From contig NZ_JNLQ01000002.1 in NCBI RefSeq assembly GCF_000703165.1, forward strand, positions 558,001 through 622,000: 64,000 nucleotides of DNA, written 5' to 3'. This document shows, piece by piece, positions 8,830 through 18,057 of the stretch. Under the pieces are notes generated by a model, which searched no databases, had not been told where the DNA came from, and worked only from the letters and a program-made list of their open reading frames with translations. Made by a program: the position numbers and the translations under genes. Origin of the DNA: Butyrivibrio sp. AE3004 (GTDB lineage Bacteria; Bacillota; Clostridia; Lachnospirales; Lachnospiraceae). How positions within the stretch are numbered: position 1 is the stretch's first letter; every line of letters begins with the position of its first letter.

Positions 8830-9696
8830 ATGTTTAAGAGAATTATTTCTGCAATGTTACCGGTAATCATATGTATCATTATGCTGACATCCTGCAAAAA
8901 TAGAGAAGAAAACCTGGTTGGTTCTGATGCAAAAGAAGATAACAGCGAAGTAAAGATTATCGATGTGATGTTGACGGAAGAGGAATACGGAATTGGTGTT
9001 TGCAAGGATAAACCTGAGCTTTTGAAACAGATAAACGCTTTTATCGAAAAAGGGCTTGTCGATGGAACCTATGATGAGATCACAGGTCATTACTTTGGCG
9101 ATGGAGAGCCACATGCTGTTTATTCAGAGACGCTTGATAGCTCTAAAGACCAGCTTGTGGTTGCGACAACAGGTGACTTTGAACCCTTTGATTATGACGA
9201 GGGTAATGCTTACTACGGAATTGACAAGGAACTGGTAAAAGCAATTGCGGATAGTCTTGGGAAGGAACTGGTCCTGCAGAATATGAATTTCGATATCCTT
9301 TTTATAACGGTAAGTCAGGGTAAATGTGATATCTGTATAGCCGGAATAACTATTAATGACGAGAGAAAAGAGTACGTTGACTTCTCGGTACCTTATTTTC
9401 GTGTAGGTCAGTGTATAGCCACAAAGACCGGAAACAAAGAGCTGGACTACGCAAAGACAAAGGAGGATGTGGAGAATATCCTTAAAGGTTTTGATAAGAG
9501 CGTAACAATAGCAGTAGAGTCCGAAACCACTGGTGAAGAGTACCTCGAGGGACAAGTCGAAAACTTTGAGGGAGTCAGGTGCAATGTGCTTAAATGCCAG
9601 ACTTTGCACGACTGCCTTATTGCATTAAATAATGGAAGTGCTGATTATGTTATCGGAGATTCTGCAACGTTAAAGTATCTTATTGCGAACGAATGA
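8830..9696 (+). CDS. Circularly permuted family 3 solute-binding lipoprotein
   Basis: A secreted lipoprotein: a hydrophobic signal sequence and lipobox LTSC with Cys22. It is built from family 3 (amino-acid type) solute-binding segments in an unusual order. Residues ~45-92 (VMLTEEEYGIGV...INAFIEKGLVDGTYDEITGHYFG) match what is normally the C-terminal end of such proteins. The normal N-terminal block (LVVATTGDFEPFDY) begins only at ~112. The protein stops at DYVIGDSATLKYLIANE, just where the C-terminal block would normally follow. The ordinary family member at 48185-49069 ends with VELTTEEYGIG...AGTYG, which makes the rearrangement plain. No permease or ATPase is nearby, and the next genes encode another binding protein and a sensor kinase, so a sensing role is inferred. 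Confidence 0.88.
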   Translation: MFKRIISAMLPVIICIIMLTSCKNREENLVGSDAKEDNSEVKIIDVMLTEEEYGIGVCKDKPELLKQINAFIEKGLVDGTYDEITGHYFGDGEPHAVYSETLDSSKDQLVVATTGDFEPFDYDEGNAYYGIDKELVKAIADSLGKELVLQNMNFDILFITVSQGKCDICIAGITINDERKEYVDFSVPYFRVGQCIATKTGNKELDYAKTKEDVENILKGFDKSVTIAVESETTGEEYLEGQVENFEGVRCNVLKCQTLHDCLIALNNGSADYVIGDSATLKYLIANE

Positions 9697-9709
9697 GAAG
9701 GCAGGAATT

Positions 9710-10813
9710 ATGACCAGGATAAAAGACTACATAGGAATGATATTATTCATCATAATGTTTGCAGTTCTTATTGGCCTTATTGTGGGCCTTATTTCTGTGT
9801 ATAGACCTGCTGAAAAAAAAGAAACTAAAGTAGGCGCGGTTTTTATTGATGACATTGATGACGGCGGTTGGAATGAAAATCATTACAAAGGAATTAAGGC
9901 TGCCTGTGAAGAGTATGGTTTAAAGTTTGAAATTGTTACCAATGTGGATGAAACACTTGAAGCTTGTGAGCCGGCAGTAGACGAGCTTGTGGAGAAAGGC
10001 TGCAACGTCATTTTTCTGACAAGTGATGGTTTTGGCAAAAATGTATATTCCATTATTGAAAAATACAGCGATGTTATATTTTATACTATTTCAGCCGATT
10101 CCAAACCCGCCAACACCATAACGTACTTTGCAAGATTTTATCAGATGAGGTTACTTAGCGGAATGATAGCTGCAAGTATGACCCAAAGTAACATATTGGG
10201 GTTTGTTGCTGCTACAAATAATTCACAGTCAAACAGAGGAATAAATGCATTTTTACTTGGGGCCAGAGAGGTTAATCCCGACATAGTGGTTAAGGTCAGA
10301 TATATAGGTGAATGGACTAATGCTGAGGAAGAACGGGAAGCAACAAGAAAACTGATCGAAGAGGATGGCGCAGACGTTATCGCATATCATGCAAGTATTC
10401 ATTCTGCTGTGGAAGTTGCGGAAGAGCATAATGTTTATTCAATAGGCTATAACAATTACAAGGAAGGATACTCTGACAAGTACCTTGCATCAATAGTATG
10501 CCATTGGGATATGCTGTATAAGAGTATAATAAGTGATTTCCTTAAAGGCAGTGTTTCAGAAGGGAAATATTACTGGTGGGGAATAGTGTATGATGCTGTG
10601 GAATTGCAACAGCTTTCTCCGCTTATACCTAAGAGTGTGCTGGAGCGGGTTGATGAAAGAGCTACAAAGCTAAGAGAAATTCATGATGTTTTCTACGGGG
10701 ACCTTGTAAGTAACGATGGACGGATAATGTGCAGACAAGGTGAAAGAATAAGCGACGATGCCCTTTTAAGGAAGATGGATTGGTATATGGAAGGAGTGGA
10801 AATCTATGATTAA
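9710..10813 (+). CDS. Membrane-anchored BMP/PnrA-type substrate-binding protein
   Basis: A 367-residue extracytoplasmic binding protein of the BMP (PnrA-like, nucleoside-type) family. Residues ~5-35 are one hydrophobic segment, with no lipobox Cys and no obvious cleavage site, so it is probably held in the membrane by an uncleaved anchor. The family pattern is seen in VGAVFIDDIDDGGWNENHYKGI, the block VIFLTSDGFG, and the C-terminal DVFYGDLVSNDGRIM. I chose ATG 9710, preceded by GGCAGGAATT, over an ATG at 9683 inside the upstream gene. The gene overlaps the downstream kinase by 8 bp, implying co-translation. The neighbours suggest it senses a ligand for the kinase rather than feeding a transporter. 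Confidence 0.88.
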   Translation: MTRIKDYIGMILFIIMFAVLIGLIVGLISVYRPAEKKETKVGAVFIDDIDDGGWNENHYKGIKAACEEYGLKFEIVTNVDETLEACEPAVDELVEKGCNVIFLTSDGFGKNVYSIIEKYSDVIFYTISADSKPANTITYFARFYQMRLLSGMIAASMTQSNILGFVAATNNSQSNRGINAFLLGAREVNPDIVVKVRYIGEWTNAEEEREATRKLIEEDGADVIAYHASIHSAVEVAEEHNVYSIGYNNYKEGYSDKYLASIVCHWDMLYKSIISDFLKGSVSEGKYYWWGIVYDAVELQQLSPLIPKSVLERVDERATKLREIHDVFYGDLVSNDGRIMCRQGERISDDALLRKMDWYMEGVEIYD

Positions 10814-13361
10814 ATCACTCCGCTATTTCAATAATCAGATAATGGCTATTCTCGCTGTTTCACTACTGGTCATGATTACACTTGGTAGTTATTTATATGT
10901 GAGTTTGGCAAAGCATATAGGTCAAATTGCCGAGATGAGAATTGAAAGCAGAGCAGAAGCGGCAGCCGATTATTATGAAAGAGAAGTATGGACGGAAATG
11001 AGAACGCTTGAGCATATAGGCGTTCTTCTGAAAGATTCGGATCCTGAACAGTGGGATGAAAATCTGGAGCATGCCAAGGAACTGATTGAAAGTATCTTTC
11101 AATCTGAACCAAGCATCCTTTTGGGAATTATGGATGTGGATGGAAATGCCTACTATGGAGAGAAAATCCCTATGAACGAATATAAGGGGTTTCTTGTTAC
11201 CTTAACCGGAGGCTCGGATATATCCTATCTTAAAACCGGGGCTGTTCTTCTTTCAAGTTCTGTACTTAATGGAGATAATGTTCATTATGCTATTTATGCT
11301 GTGTGCTCAAGCTCGTATATAAGAAAATATCATAACCTGAATAATATAAAAGACCTGGGGAATCTGTCACTTATGACTAATGATGGTGACATGGTCCTTA
11401 AGTTTACGGAAAAAGAAGAAGGAGATGAGGCTTTTTTTTACAGCAGGTCGGTGCAGGATGTTTTTAAAAGGTTACGAAAGAACCAGATAACGGATGCTGT
11501 TGCCATTGAGAAAGTTAATACTACAAGAGGTGAGATGCTTTTCTACACAGCTGAGGTAGAAAATACTCCATTTATTCTGGCAGGAGGGATACCTTATGAA
11601 GATGCTGTGGGAGATCTTTACACACTTATGTGGTCGATAATGAGTGTGTTTTGCCTATTTGGTGTTATGGCGGTGGTGCTGGGAGTTTTACTGATAATAT
11701 CTTCTGTTAAAGTACGTGAGAGTGACGAACTCAGAACTGCGAAAAAGGTAGCTGAGGATGCCTCAAATGCAAAGGGACTTTTCCTTGCAAATATGTCACA
11801 TGAGATAAGAACGCCCATCAATGCGATACTTGGTATGGACGAGATGATAATAAGGCAGACAAACGACAGAAAGCTCGTGCAATATGCGTACAGTATAAAA
11901 AGTTCCGCAACCTCGCTTATGGCACTTGTAAATGATATCCTTGATTTTTCGAGGGTCGAAGCGGGCAAGCTAAGACTCATAGAGGATAAATATCATGTGT
12001 CTACAATGCTGACAGATATGATTATCATTATAAAGGACAGGGCAGAGTCAAAGGGACTGTCCTTTGAGGTAAATGTCAATAAAGATATGCCTGAGCAGCT
12101 TATTGGTGACGGAACAAGAATGAAACAGGTTATCATAAACCTTCTCACCAATGCTGTTAAATATACAAATAAAGGCTTCGTAAAGCTTGAGCTTGATTTC
12201 ATAAAAATAAATGATGAGGAGATTGATTTTAGCGTAAGTGTCAAAGACTCCGGAATAGGAATGAAAAAGGAGGATATTGACAAGATATTCCTTGCTTTTG
12301 AAAGATTTGATGAAAAGAAAAACAGCTCTGTTGAGGGTACCGGACTTGGAATGAGTATTGCAAAACAAATTCTTGATGCCATGGGAAGTAATATTAATAT
12401 AAACAGTGTTTATGGTGTAGGAAGCGTATTTTCATTTGTTGTGCGGCAAAAGGTTTCAAGCTGGGAACCTGTCGGAGATTACGAAAATACCGCTGAAAAA
12501 GCAGAAGCAGAGCTTAAGGGATACAAGCCAAGTTTTTACGCGCCTGATGTAAGAATACTTACAGTGGATGACATGGAGATCAACTTAAGGGTTGTAAAGG
12601 GACTTCTTGAACAAACAGGAATTCTGATAGATACGGCACTTGGCGGAAAGGAAGCTCTTGATCTTATTGCTAAAAATAAATACGATCTGATGCTTATTGA
12701 CCACAGAATGCCTGGGATGGACGGTATTGAACTTCTAAACAGAATAAGAGGAGACAACAATAATCAGAATAAAGATTGCATCTGCATAGCGCTTACTGCG
12801 AATGTCAGGGAAGGCGTAAGGGAAATGTATATAAAGGTAGGCTTTAATGACTATCTTGAGAAGCCTGTAAGCGGTACGGTTCTTGAAGAGATGCTAATGC
12901 AGTATCTGCCAAAGGATAAGCTGCGTGATAGTGAAGAAAGACCTGTAAATGAGAAACCTGAAGAGGTTATCGCTATAGAGGATGAAAGCAGCGTCTCTCC
13001 GGAAGTTCATGAAGAGATTAATAAACTTCAGGAAACGGGAATCGTTGACATCAACGCCGGTATTGAGTATGCAGGAGACGAAGATCTTTATGCTGAAACT
13101 CTTAGATTTTTCAGAGATACCATAGATGAAAAGGCAGATGAGATTGAAAGCTTGTATTTTGCTGAAAATATCGAGGACTATACTATCAAGGTTCATGCAC
13201 TTAAGAGTTCGTCGAGACTTATAGGAGCAAGTGGACTGTCAGAAAAGGCAAAACTTCTGGAAGAAGCCGGAAAGAATAATGATTTGGAATACATAAGGAA
13301 CAATACAAGCGATGTTCTTTATGAATATAGAGGATTAAAGGAGCTACTTGGGAAAATCTGA
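10806..13361 (+). CDS. Hybrid sensor histidine kinase (sensor-HisKA-HATPase-REC-Hpt)
   Basis: An 851-residue membrane phosphorelay kinase. A transmembrane helix at ~12-33 and another at ~272-300 bracket an extracytoplasmic domain of about 235 residues, probably CACHE-like. Next come HisKA with the H box ANMSHEIRTP (His332), HATPase_c with the N box INLLTNAVKYT (~444-454), DSGIG and GTGLGM, a receiver with Asp632 (LMLIDHRMPGMDG), and a C-terminal Hpt domain with His797 (VHALKSSSR). All phosphotransfer residues are present. It overlaps the binding-protein gene upstream by 8 bp and the cyclase gene downstream by 1 bp, so the three are one translation-coupled unit. The receiver-cyclase is the obvious phosphate acceptor. 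Confidence 0.95.
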   Translation: MIKSLRYFNNQIMAILAVSLLVMITLGSYLYVSLAKHIGQIAEMRIESRAEAAADYYEREVWTEMRTLEHIGVLLKDSDPEQWDENLEHAKELIESIFQSEPSILLGIMDVDGNAYYGEKIPMNEYKGFLVTLTGGSDISYLKTGAVLLSSSVLNGDNVHYAIYAVCSSSYIRKYHNLNNIKDLGNLSLMTNDGDMVLKFTEKEEGDEAFFYSRSVQDVFKRLRKNQITDAVAIEKVNTTRGEMLFYTAEVENTPFILAGGIPYEDAVGDLYTLMWSIMSVFCLFGVMAVVLGVLLIISSVKVRESDELRTAKKVAEDASNAKGLFLANMSHEIRTPINAILGMDEMIIRQTNDRKLVQYAYSIKSSATSLMALVNDILDFSRVEAGKLRLIEDKYHVSTMLTDMIIIIKDRAESKGLSFEVNVNKDMPEQLIGDGTRMKQVIINLLTNAVKYTNKGFVKLELDFIKINDEEIDFSVSVKDSGIGMKKEDIDKIFLAFERFDEKKNSSVEGTGLGMSIAKQILDAMGSNININSVYGVGSVFSFVVRQKVSSWEPVGDYENTAEKAEAELKGYKPSFYAPDVRILTVDDMEINLRVVKGLLEQTGILIDTALGGKEALDLIAKNKYDLMLIDHRMPGMDGIELLNRIRGDNNNQNKDCICIALTANVREGVREMYIKVGFNDYLEKPVSGTVLEEMLMQYLPKDKLRDSEERPVNEKPEEVIAIEDESSVSPEVHEEINKLQETGIVDINAGIEYAGDEDLYAETLRFFRDTIDEKADEIESLYFAENIEDYTIKVHALKSSSRLIGASGLSEKAKLLEEAGKNNDLEYIRNNTSDVLYEYRGLKELLGKI

Positions 13362-14689
13362 TGGGAGACAATACTAATAACAAAAAAATACTGGTTGTGG
13401 ATGATGATGACCTTGTGAGAATGATAACGGTCAGAATGCTCAAACCAAGTTATAATGTCATAACTGCCTCATCGGGACAAGAGGCCATTGAGCTCTATGA
13501 AAAAGAGCGGCCGGACCTCATCCTGTCTGATCTTATGATGCCCAAAATGAGCGGCTTTGAAATGATGGAAAAACTAAGGGAGACATATAACTTCGTTATT
13601 CCGGTCATGTTCATGACGGCATATTCAAGCGATGATACTGAGACAAAGGGGCTTGAAGTAGGAGCTGTAGATTATATCAGAAAACCTTTTAAGGCAGAGG
13701 TTCTTCTCCATAGAATAAATAACATAATAAATAACCTCGATAGGATCAGTGGTCTGCAAAAACAGACAGAGATAGAGCCGATGACAGGCCTTCTCAACAA
13801 AATGGCGACAGCAAGAGATGTAAATACTGTTGCAGCTAAGGGCAGAGGAATTTTCATGATGATCGATTTGGACAGCTTTAAACTGGTCAATGATCTGTAC
13901 GGTCATGAAAAGGGCGACAGGGTTCTTATTTATTTTGCGGAGCTTCTCCGCAGTATTATGAGATCCTCGGATATTGTGGGAAGAGTCGGAGGCGATGAGT
14001 TCGTGGCATTTTGTCAGAATGTCCGGGATGAAAGAATGGTCGCCGAGAGAACACAGTTCATGAACCGCAAGCTTTTGGATTATACCAAGGAGCTGCTTGG
14101 TGAGGATATGAACATCCCTATCGGAGTTTCGGTAGGCGCGACTATATGTCCTGACGAAGGAACAGACTATGAAACTTTGTATAAGAAGGCTGATCAGGCA
14201 CTTTACACGGTAAAGCAGGCAGGGAAACACAATTATGCCTTTTATATGCATTCCGAAGATAAGAAGCCGGAAAAGTCCGCTGAGGGTATGGAAGAACTAC
14301 ACATGCTTTTGCGGGAAAGAGAGATTAAACGCGGTGCATATGTACTTGGAATGGATCAGTTCAAGCTCATATACAGATTTATGATGAGGTTTCAGAAGAA
14401 CTATGCCTGGGATGTTCATTTCGTTGTATTCAGCATAGAAGCTGAAGGTGCTGACGAAAGCAAGATATCGAATGTAACGGATCATTTTATGGAAGTTGCA
14501 GCGTCCTGTCTTCGCGGAAGTGATGTTATGACCAGGTTTGGAGCAGCAAACGTTCTTGCTATTTTCCTGAAAACTACGGAAACAGACTGTGAGGTTCCTA
14601 TCGAAAGAATAAAAGAAAAATGGGATCAGGATCCTGAGGCAGAGGGATTTGCCTTTAAATGGGATAAAGAATTTATGATTCAGGATTGA
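13361..14689 (+). CDS. Response regulator diguanylate cyclase with second degenerate GGDEF
   Basis: A 442-residue soluble protein predicted to make cyclic-di-GMP when phosphorylated. The receiver at 8-125 has DDDD at 14-17, Asp57 (LILSD) and Lys108. The GGDEF domain at ~135-295 has an intact GGDEF at 210-214 and the product-inhibition site RSSD at 201-204, exactly five residues upstream. Residues ~310-442 look like a second copy: RGSD (385-388), five residues, then GAANV (394-398) in place of GGDEF. That copy cannot be catalytic but keeps an RxxD. The start codon overlaps the kinase stop codon by one base. It is the likely output of the upstream hybrid kinase. Confidence 0.93.
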   Translation: MGDNTNNKKILVVDDDDLVRMITVRMLKPSYNVITASSGQEAIELYEKERPDLILSDLMMPKMSGFEMMEKLRETYNFVIPVMFMTAYSSDDTETKGLEVGAVDYIRKPFKAEVLLHRINNIINNLDRISGLQKQTEIEPMTGLLNKMATARDVNTVAAKGRGIFMMIDLDSFKLVNDLYGHEKGDRVLIYFAELLRSIMRSSDIVGRVGGDEFVAFCQNVRDERMVAERTQFMNRKLLDYTKELLGEDMNIPIGVSVGATICPDEGTDYETLYKKADQALYTVKQAGKHNYAFYMHSEDKKPEKSAEGMEELHMLLREREIKRGAYVLGMDQFKLIYRFMMRFQKNYAWDVHFVVFSIEAEGADESKISNVTDHFMEVAASCLRGSDVMTRFGAANVLAIFLKTTETDCEVPIERIKEKWDQDPEAEGFAFKWDKEFMIQD

Positions 14690-14690
14690 T

Positions 14691-14709
14691 GGAGCAGCAA
14701 AATTGCTCC
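14691..14709 (+). promoter_or_regulatory. Small hairpin between cyclase and permease-kinase genes
   Basis: GGAGCA/TGCTCC arms with a seven-base loop directly after the cyclase stop codon. There is no T-tract, so it could be a processing or attenuation hairpin rather than a terminator. Confidence 0.35.
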
Positions 14710-14740
14710 TGATTCAGATACAGGACTTGAGGATAATTTG

Positions 14741-17647
14741 ATGTTTAAAGAAAACACTTCAAGCGAAAATCCGCATCTTCAAAAATATCTTTCACCTATT
14801 GGTGCATGGGCACTTGCTTTTGGCTGCAGTGTTGGCTGGGGCTCATTTGTTATGCCGGGGACTACCTTTCTTCCGCTTGCGGGACCTTTTGGAACAGCAA
14901 TCGGAATGCTTGTGGGTGGTCTGGTGATGCTGCTTATTGGTGTTAATTTTCATTACATGATGAATATGTACCCGGATGATGGCGGAACCTATGCTTTTTC
15001 AAAGCATGTATTTGGCTTTGATCAGGGATTTCTTGGCGCGTGGTTTCTGCTTCTTGTATATATGGCCATAGTATGGGCTAATGCAACTGCCATTCCGATA
15101 ATATGCAGAAATCTTTTTCCGGGAGTTCTCGAAATCGGTCCAAGCTATACCATAGCCGGATTTAATGTATATGTCTATGAGGCGTTTTTATCTTCCACAA
15201 TAATTGCCTTATGCGGACTTATTTGCCTTAGTGGTGGAAAACTTTCTTCTTTGATTCAAAGCATTCTGGCATTTGTGCTTATTGGGGGAATTGTAATTAC
15301 CGCGATTCTCATAATGACGAAGTCAAATATCAGTGCGGATACTTTTAAGCCGGCATTTATACCTGATAAGTCAAAGGGCTTTCAGGTGTTTCAGATTGTT
15401 GCGCTTGCGCCATGGGCATATGTTGGTTTTGAGTCGATTTCACATTCGACAGAAGAATTTACTTTTTCGACAAAAAAGACACTTCCTGTCTTTTTCTTTG
15501 CAATTCTTGCAGGGGCGGTAGCTTATTCTCTCCTTGCTCTAATAGCTGCATCTACGGTTCCGGAGGGAGTTTCCGACTGGACTGAATATATAGGGAATCT
15601 CGGAAAGTATTCGGGCTTTGGTGGCCTTCCTACTTTTAATGCGGCAACGTCCATTCTTGGGAAAACAGGTTTTGTACTTCTTGGCCTTGCCGTGGCAGCG
15701 GGGATACTCACAGGACTTATCGGTAATCTTATCGCAGGCTCAAGGCTTATGTATTCCATGGCAAGAGACAATATTTTCCCGAAATGGGTGGGTGCACTTA
15801 ATGGGAAGAATGTACCTTATAAGGCGATTGTCTGCATAACAGCAGTGTCAATGGTAATCCCCTTTTTTGGTAGGACAGCGATCAGCTGGATAGTTGATGT
15901 AAATACCATAGGGGCTACGGTGGCGTATTCATATACCTCCATAGCTGCATTTAAGAGTGCAAAAGAGACTAAAAATGTACTTGTTCAGGCAACAGGCGTT
16001 ATAGGATTTGTCCTGTCTATCATATTTACACTGTATTTTCTTATTCCTAATTTGTGGAGTGTTGAAGCGCTTACACCACAGTCATATCTGATCATTATTT
16101 TGTGGAGTATCGCAGGATTTATAGCTTTTTATTTTATTTTGAAGGGAGATACCGAAAAACGATTCGGACATTCTACTACTTCAATTCTTGCGCTGTTATT
16201 TCTTGTTTTTTTCATAAACATGCTGTGGTTCAGAGAGGCATCTCATGATGTTGCGGAAAAGGCTTTAAACGACCTTAATGATTATCATATGGAGCAGATA
16301 TCTGCCCGTAAAATAGGCTTAAATGATATCGAAAAGATTGCTGTAGATGATTATATTACCGATAAGGTATCTTATGTAAATAATGCGCTCCTGACCTATA
16401 GTGTTATTCAGATGGTAATAATACTGTTTGCGTTGTATGTCATGTTCAGTGTTTATAACACCATGCATAAGAGAGAGCGTGAAATGGAGAGACAAAAAAT
16501 CATGGCAGAGGAAAATAGTAAGGCAAAGAGTACATTCCTCTCAAACATGAGCCATGACCTTAGAACTCCCATGAATGCAATTATAGGGTATACAGAGCTT
16601 TCCAAGGATATTAAGGATATGCCCAAGGAGGCTGTTGCCAATCTTGAAAAGATTGAATATTCCGGGAAGCATCTGCTTTCGCTTATAAATGATATTCTCG
16701 ATATGGGGAGAATTGAGAGTGGCAAGATGGAACTTGAGATAGAGGATACAGATATCACAGCCGCTATAGAGGAGATTAATGTTATCTTCACTCCTCAAAT
16801 GAAGAGTAAAGGTATTAACTATATAGTAAATACAGATGATATTTCGAATAAATATGTAAGATGCGATGCAAACCGTTTAAACAGAGTGCTGCTTAATCTG
16901 ATAAGCAATGCTTTTAAATTCACGCCCGAAGGCGGGACTATAACAGTTACGCTTAAACAGAACGGAGTATCCGGTGGAAAGGGTAAATATGAGATCCGCG
17001 TTAAGGATACCGGAATGGGAATGAGTCCTGAATTTACGGCAACGGTTTTTGAAGCATACACAAGAGAAGATTCGGCTAACAAAATTCAGGGAACAGGACT
17101 TGGTATGGCCATAACCAAGAGTATTATTGAACTCATGGATGGTAATATCAGAGTGGAAAGTCAAAAGGGAGTCGGAACGGAATTCGTTATTGATGTTGTT
17201 TTCGAGATAATGAATTATGAGGATTATAATAAAAAGCATCATCATATCGAAGATTCGAAGGAAGATTTCAGTAAATACAGGATTCTGCTTGTTGAGGACC
17301 AGGTTATAAACAGAGAAATTGCGACAAGACTTCTGAAGAAGTTCGGATTCATGTACGATACCGCTGAGAACGGGCAGATTGCCGTGGAGAAGGTTGCTTC
17401 TTCCAAGCCCGGAACTTACCAGCTGATCCTTATGGATATCCAGATGCCCGTAATGGATGGATATACAGCCTCCAGGAATATAAGGGCACTGGATGACCCG
17501 CACCTAAACAGTATCCCGATAGTTGCCATGTCAGCCAATGCTTTTGCCGATGATGTAAAGAACGCACAGGAAAGCGGAATGAACGGGCATATAGCAAAAC
17601 CCATTGAAGTAAACAAAATGCTGGATACGATAAGAGAAATGCTCTGA
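14741..17647 (+). CDS. APC-type permease fused to hybrid histidine kinase
   Basis: A 968-residue fusion; positions count from ATG 14741, chosen over a TTG one codon upstream because of GAGGA placement. Residues ~15-470 are an amino-acid/polyamine/organocation (APC) permease with about 12 membrane helices. The first helix has the Gly-rich break AFGCSVGWGSFVMPG, and SRLMYSMARDNIFPKW is a typical APC loop. After a helix at ~480-497, a short probably extracytoplasmic loop and a last helix at ~552-573 come HisKA (His605, NMSHDLRTP), HATPase_c (NLISNAFKFT, DTGMGM, GTGLGM) and a receiver (Asp899, LILMDIQMPVMDG). No Hpt domain is present, so phosphate may pass to another Hpt. The layout resembles CbrA (symporter plus kinase) but uses a different transporter family. 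Confidence 0.93.
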   Translation: MFKENTSSENPHLQKYLSPIGAWALAFGCSVGWGSFVMPGTTFLPLAGPFGTAIGMLVGGLVMLLIGVNFHYMMNMYPDDGGTYAFSKHVFGFDQGFLGAWFLLLVYMAIVWANATAIPIICRNLFPGVLEIGPSYTIAGFNVYVYEAFLSSTIIALCGLICLSGGKLSSLIQSILAFVLIGGIVITAILIMTKSNISADTFKPAFIPDKSKGFQVFQIVALAPWAYVGFESISHSTEEFTFSTKKTLPVFFFAILAGAVAYSLLALIAASTVPEGVSDWTEYIGNLGKYSGFGGLPTFNAATSILGKTGFVLLGLAVAAGILTGLIGNLIAGSRLMYSMARDNIFPKWVGALNGKNVPYKAIVCITAVSMVIPFFGRTAISWIVDVNTIGATVAYSYTSIAAFKSAKETKNVLVQATGVIGFVLSIIFTLYFLIPNLWSVEALTPQSYLIIILWSIAGFIAFYFILKGDTEKRFGHSTTSILALLFLVFFINMLWFREASHDVAEKALNDLNDYHMEQISARKIGLNDIEKIAVDDYITDKVSYVNNALLTYSVIQMVIILFALYVMFSVYNTMHKREREMERQKIMAEENSKAKSTFLSNMSHDLRTPMNAIIGYTELSKDIKDMPKEAVANLEKIEYSGKHLLSLINDILDMGRIESGKMELEIEDTDITAAIEEINVIFTPQMKSKGINYIVNTDDISNKYVRCDANRLNRVLLNLISNAFKFTPEGGTITVTLKQNGVSGGKGKYEIRVKDTGMGMSPEFTATVFEAYTREDSANKIQGTGLGMAITKSIIELMDGNIRVESQKGVGTEFVIDVVFEIMNYEDYNKKHHHIEDSKEDFSKYRILLVEDQVINREIATRLLKKFGFMYDTAENGQIAVEKVASSKPGTYQLILMDIQMPVMDGYTASRNIRALDDPHLNSIPIVAMSANAFADDVKNAQESGMNGHIAKPIEVNKMLDTIREML

Positions 17648-17760
17648 AATTTTGTGTATTTTTTTCACAGTACTATGATTGCACAACAATATATGGTATT
17701 ATAAATTACTATTTATGACAATATGTAGAAAACTTTATGTGAGTTGAGGGGGATTAGAGA

Positions 17761-18057
17761 TATAAACTATTGTTTATAGAGGAGCCTTTTTTGTTGTCGT
17801 GCGTATTTTGCACGACATTACAAAAACGGACATCCGACATCATTTAGAAATATAAACGGTTTGTTTATAGAGGAGCCTTTTTTGTTGTCGTGCGTATTTT
17901 GCACGACATTACAAAAACGGACATCCGACATCATTTAGAAATATAAACGGTTTGTTTATAGAGGAGCCTTTTTTGTTGTCGTGCGTATTTTGCACGACAT
18001 TACAAAAACGGACATCCGACATCATTTAGAAATATAAACGGTTTGTTTATAGAGGAG
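17761..18057 (+). repeat. Three tandem 91-bp repeats plus partial fourth
   Basis: Copies lie at 17761-17850 (90 bp), 17851-17941 and 17942-18032, and a truncated copy at 18033-18057 supplies the ribosome site of the next gene. The second and third copies look identical; the first differs only near its start. Each unit holds three elements. One is an inverted repeat TATAAAC-N4/5-GTTTATA. The second is an AGAGGAG Shine-Dalgarno-like site. The third is a hairpin, TGTCGTGC and GCACGACA around a seven-base loop (17795-17817 in the first copy). The palindrome therefore occurs four times at 90-91 bp spacing upstream of the lipoprotein gene. Regulation of that gene is inferred. Confidence 0.93.

Noticed and set aside
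13625..14251. 208-residue minus-strand frame
   Set aside because: A shadow of the cyclase gene, whose domains and motifs are unmistakable in the plus frame.
16877..17503. 208-residue minus-strand frame
   Set aside because: A shadow of the permease-kinase fusion; no protein-like motifs and no ribosome site.
17761..18057. Tandem repeats as a CRISPR array
   Set aside because: The units are directly adjacent with no unique spacers, 91 bp is too long for a CRISPR repeat, and no cas genes are present.
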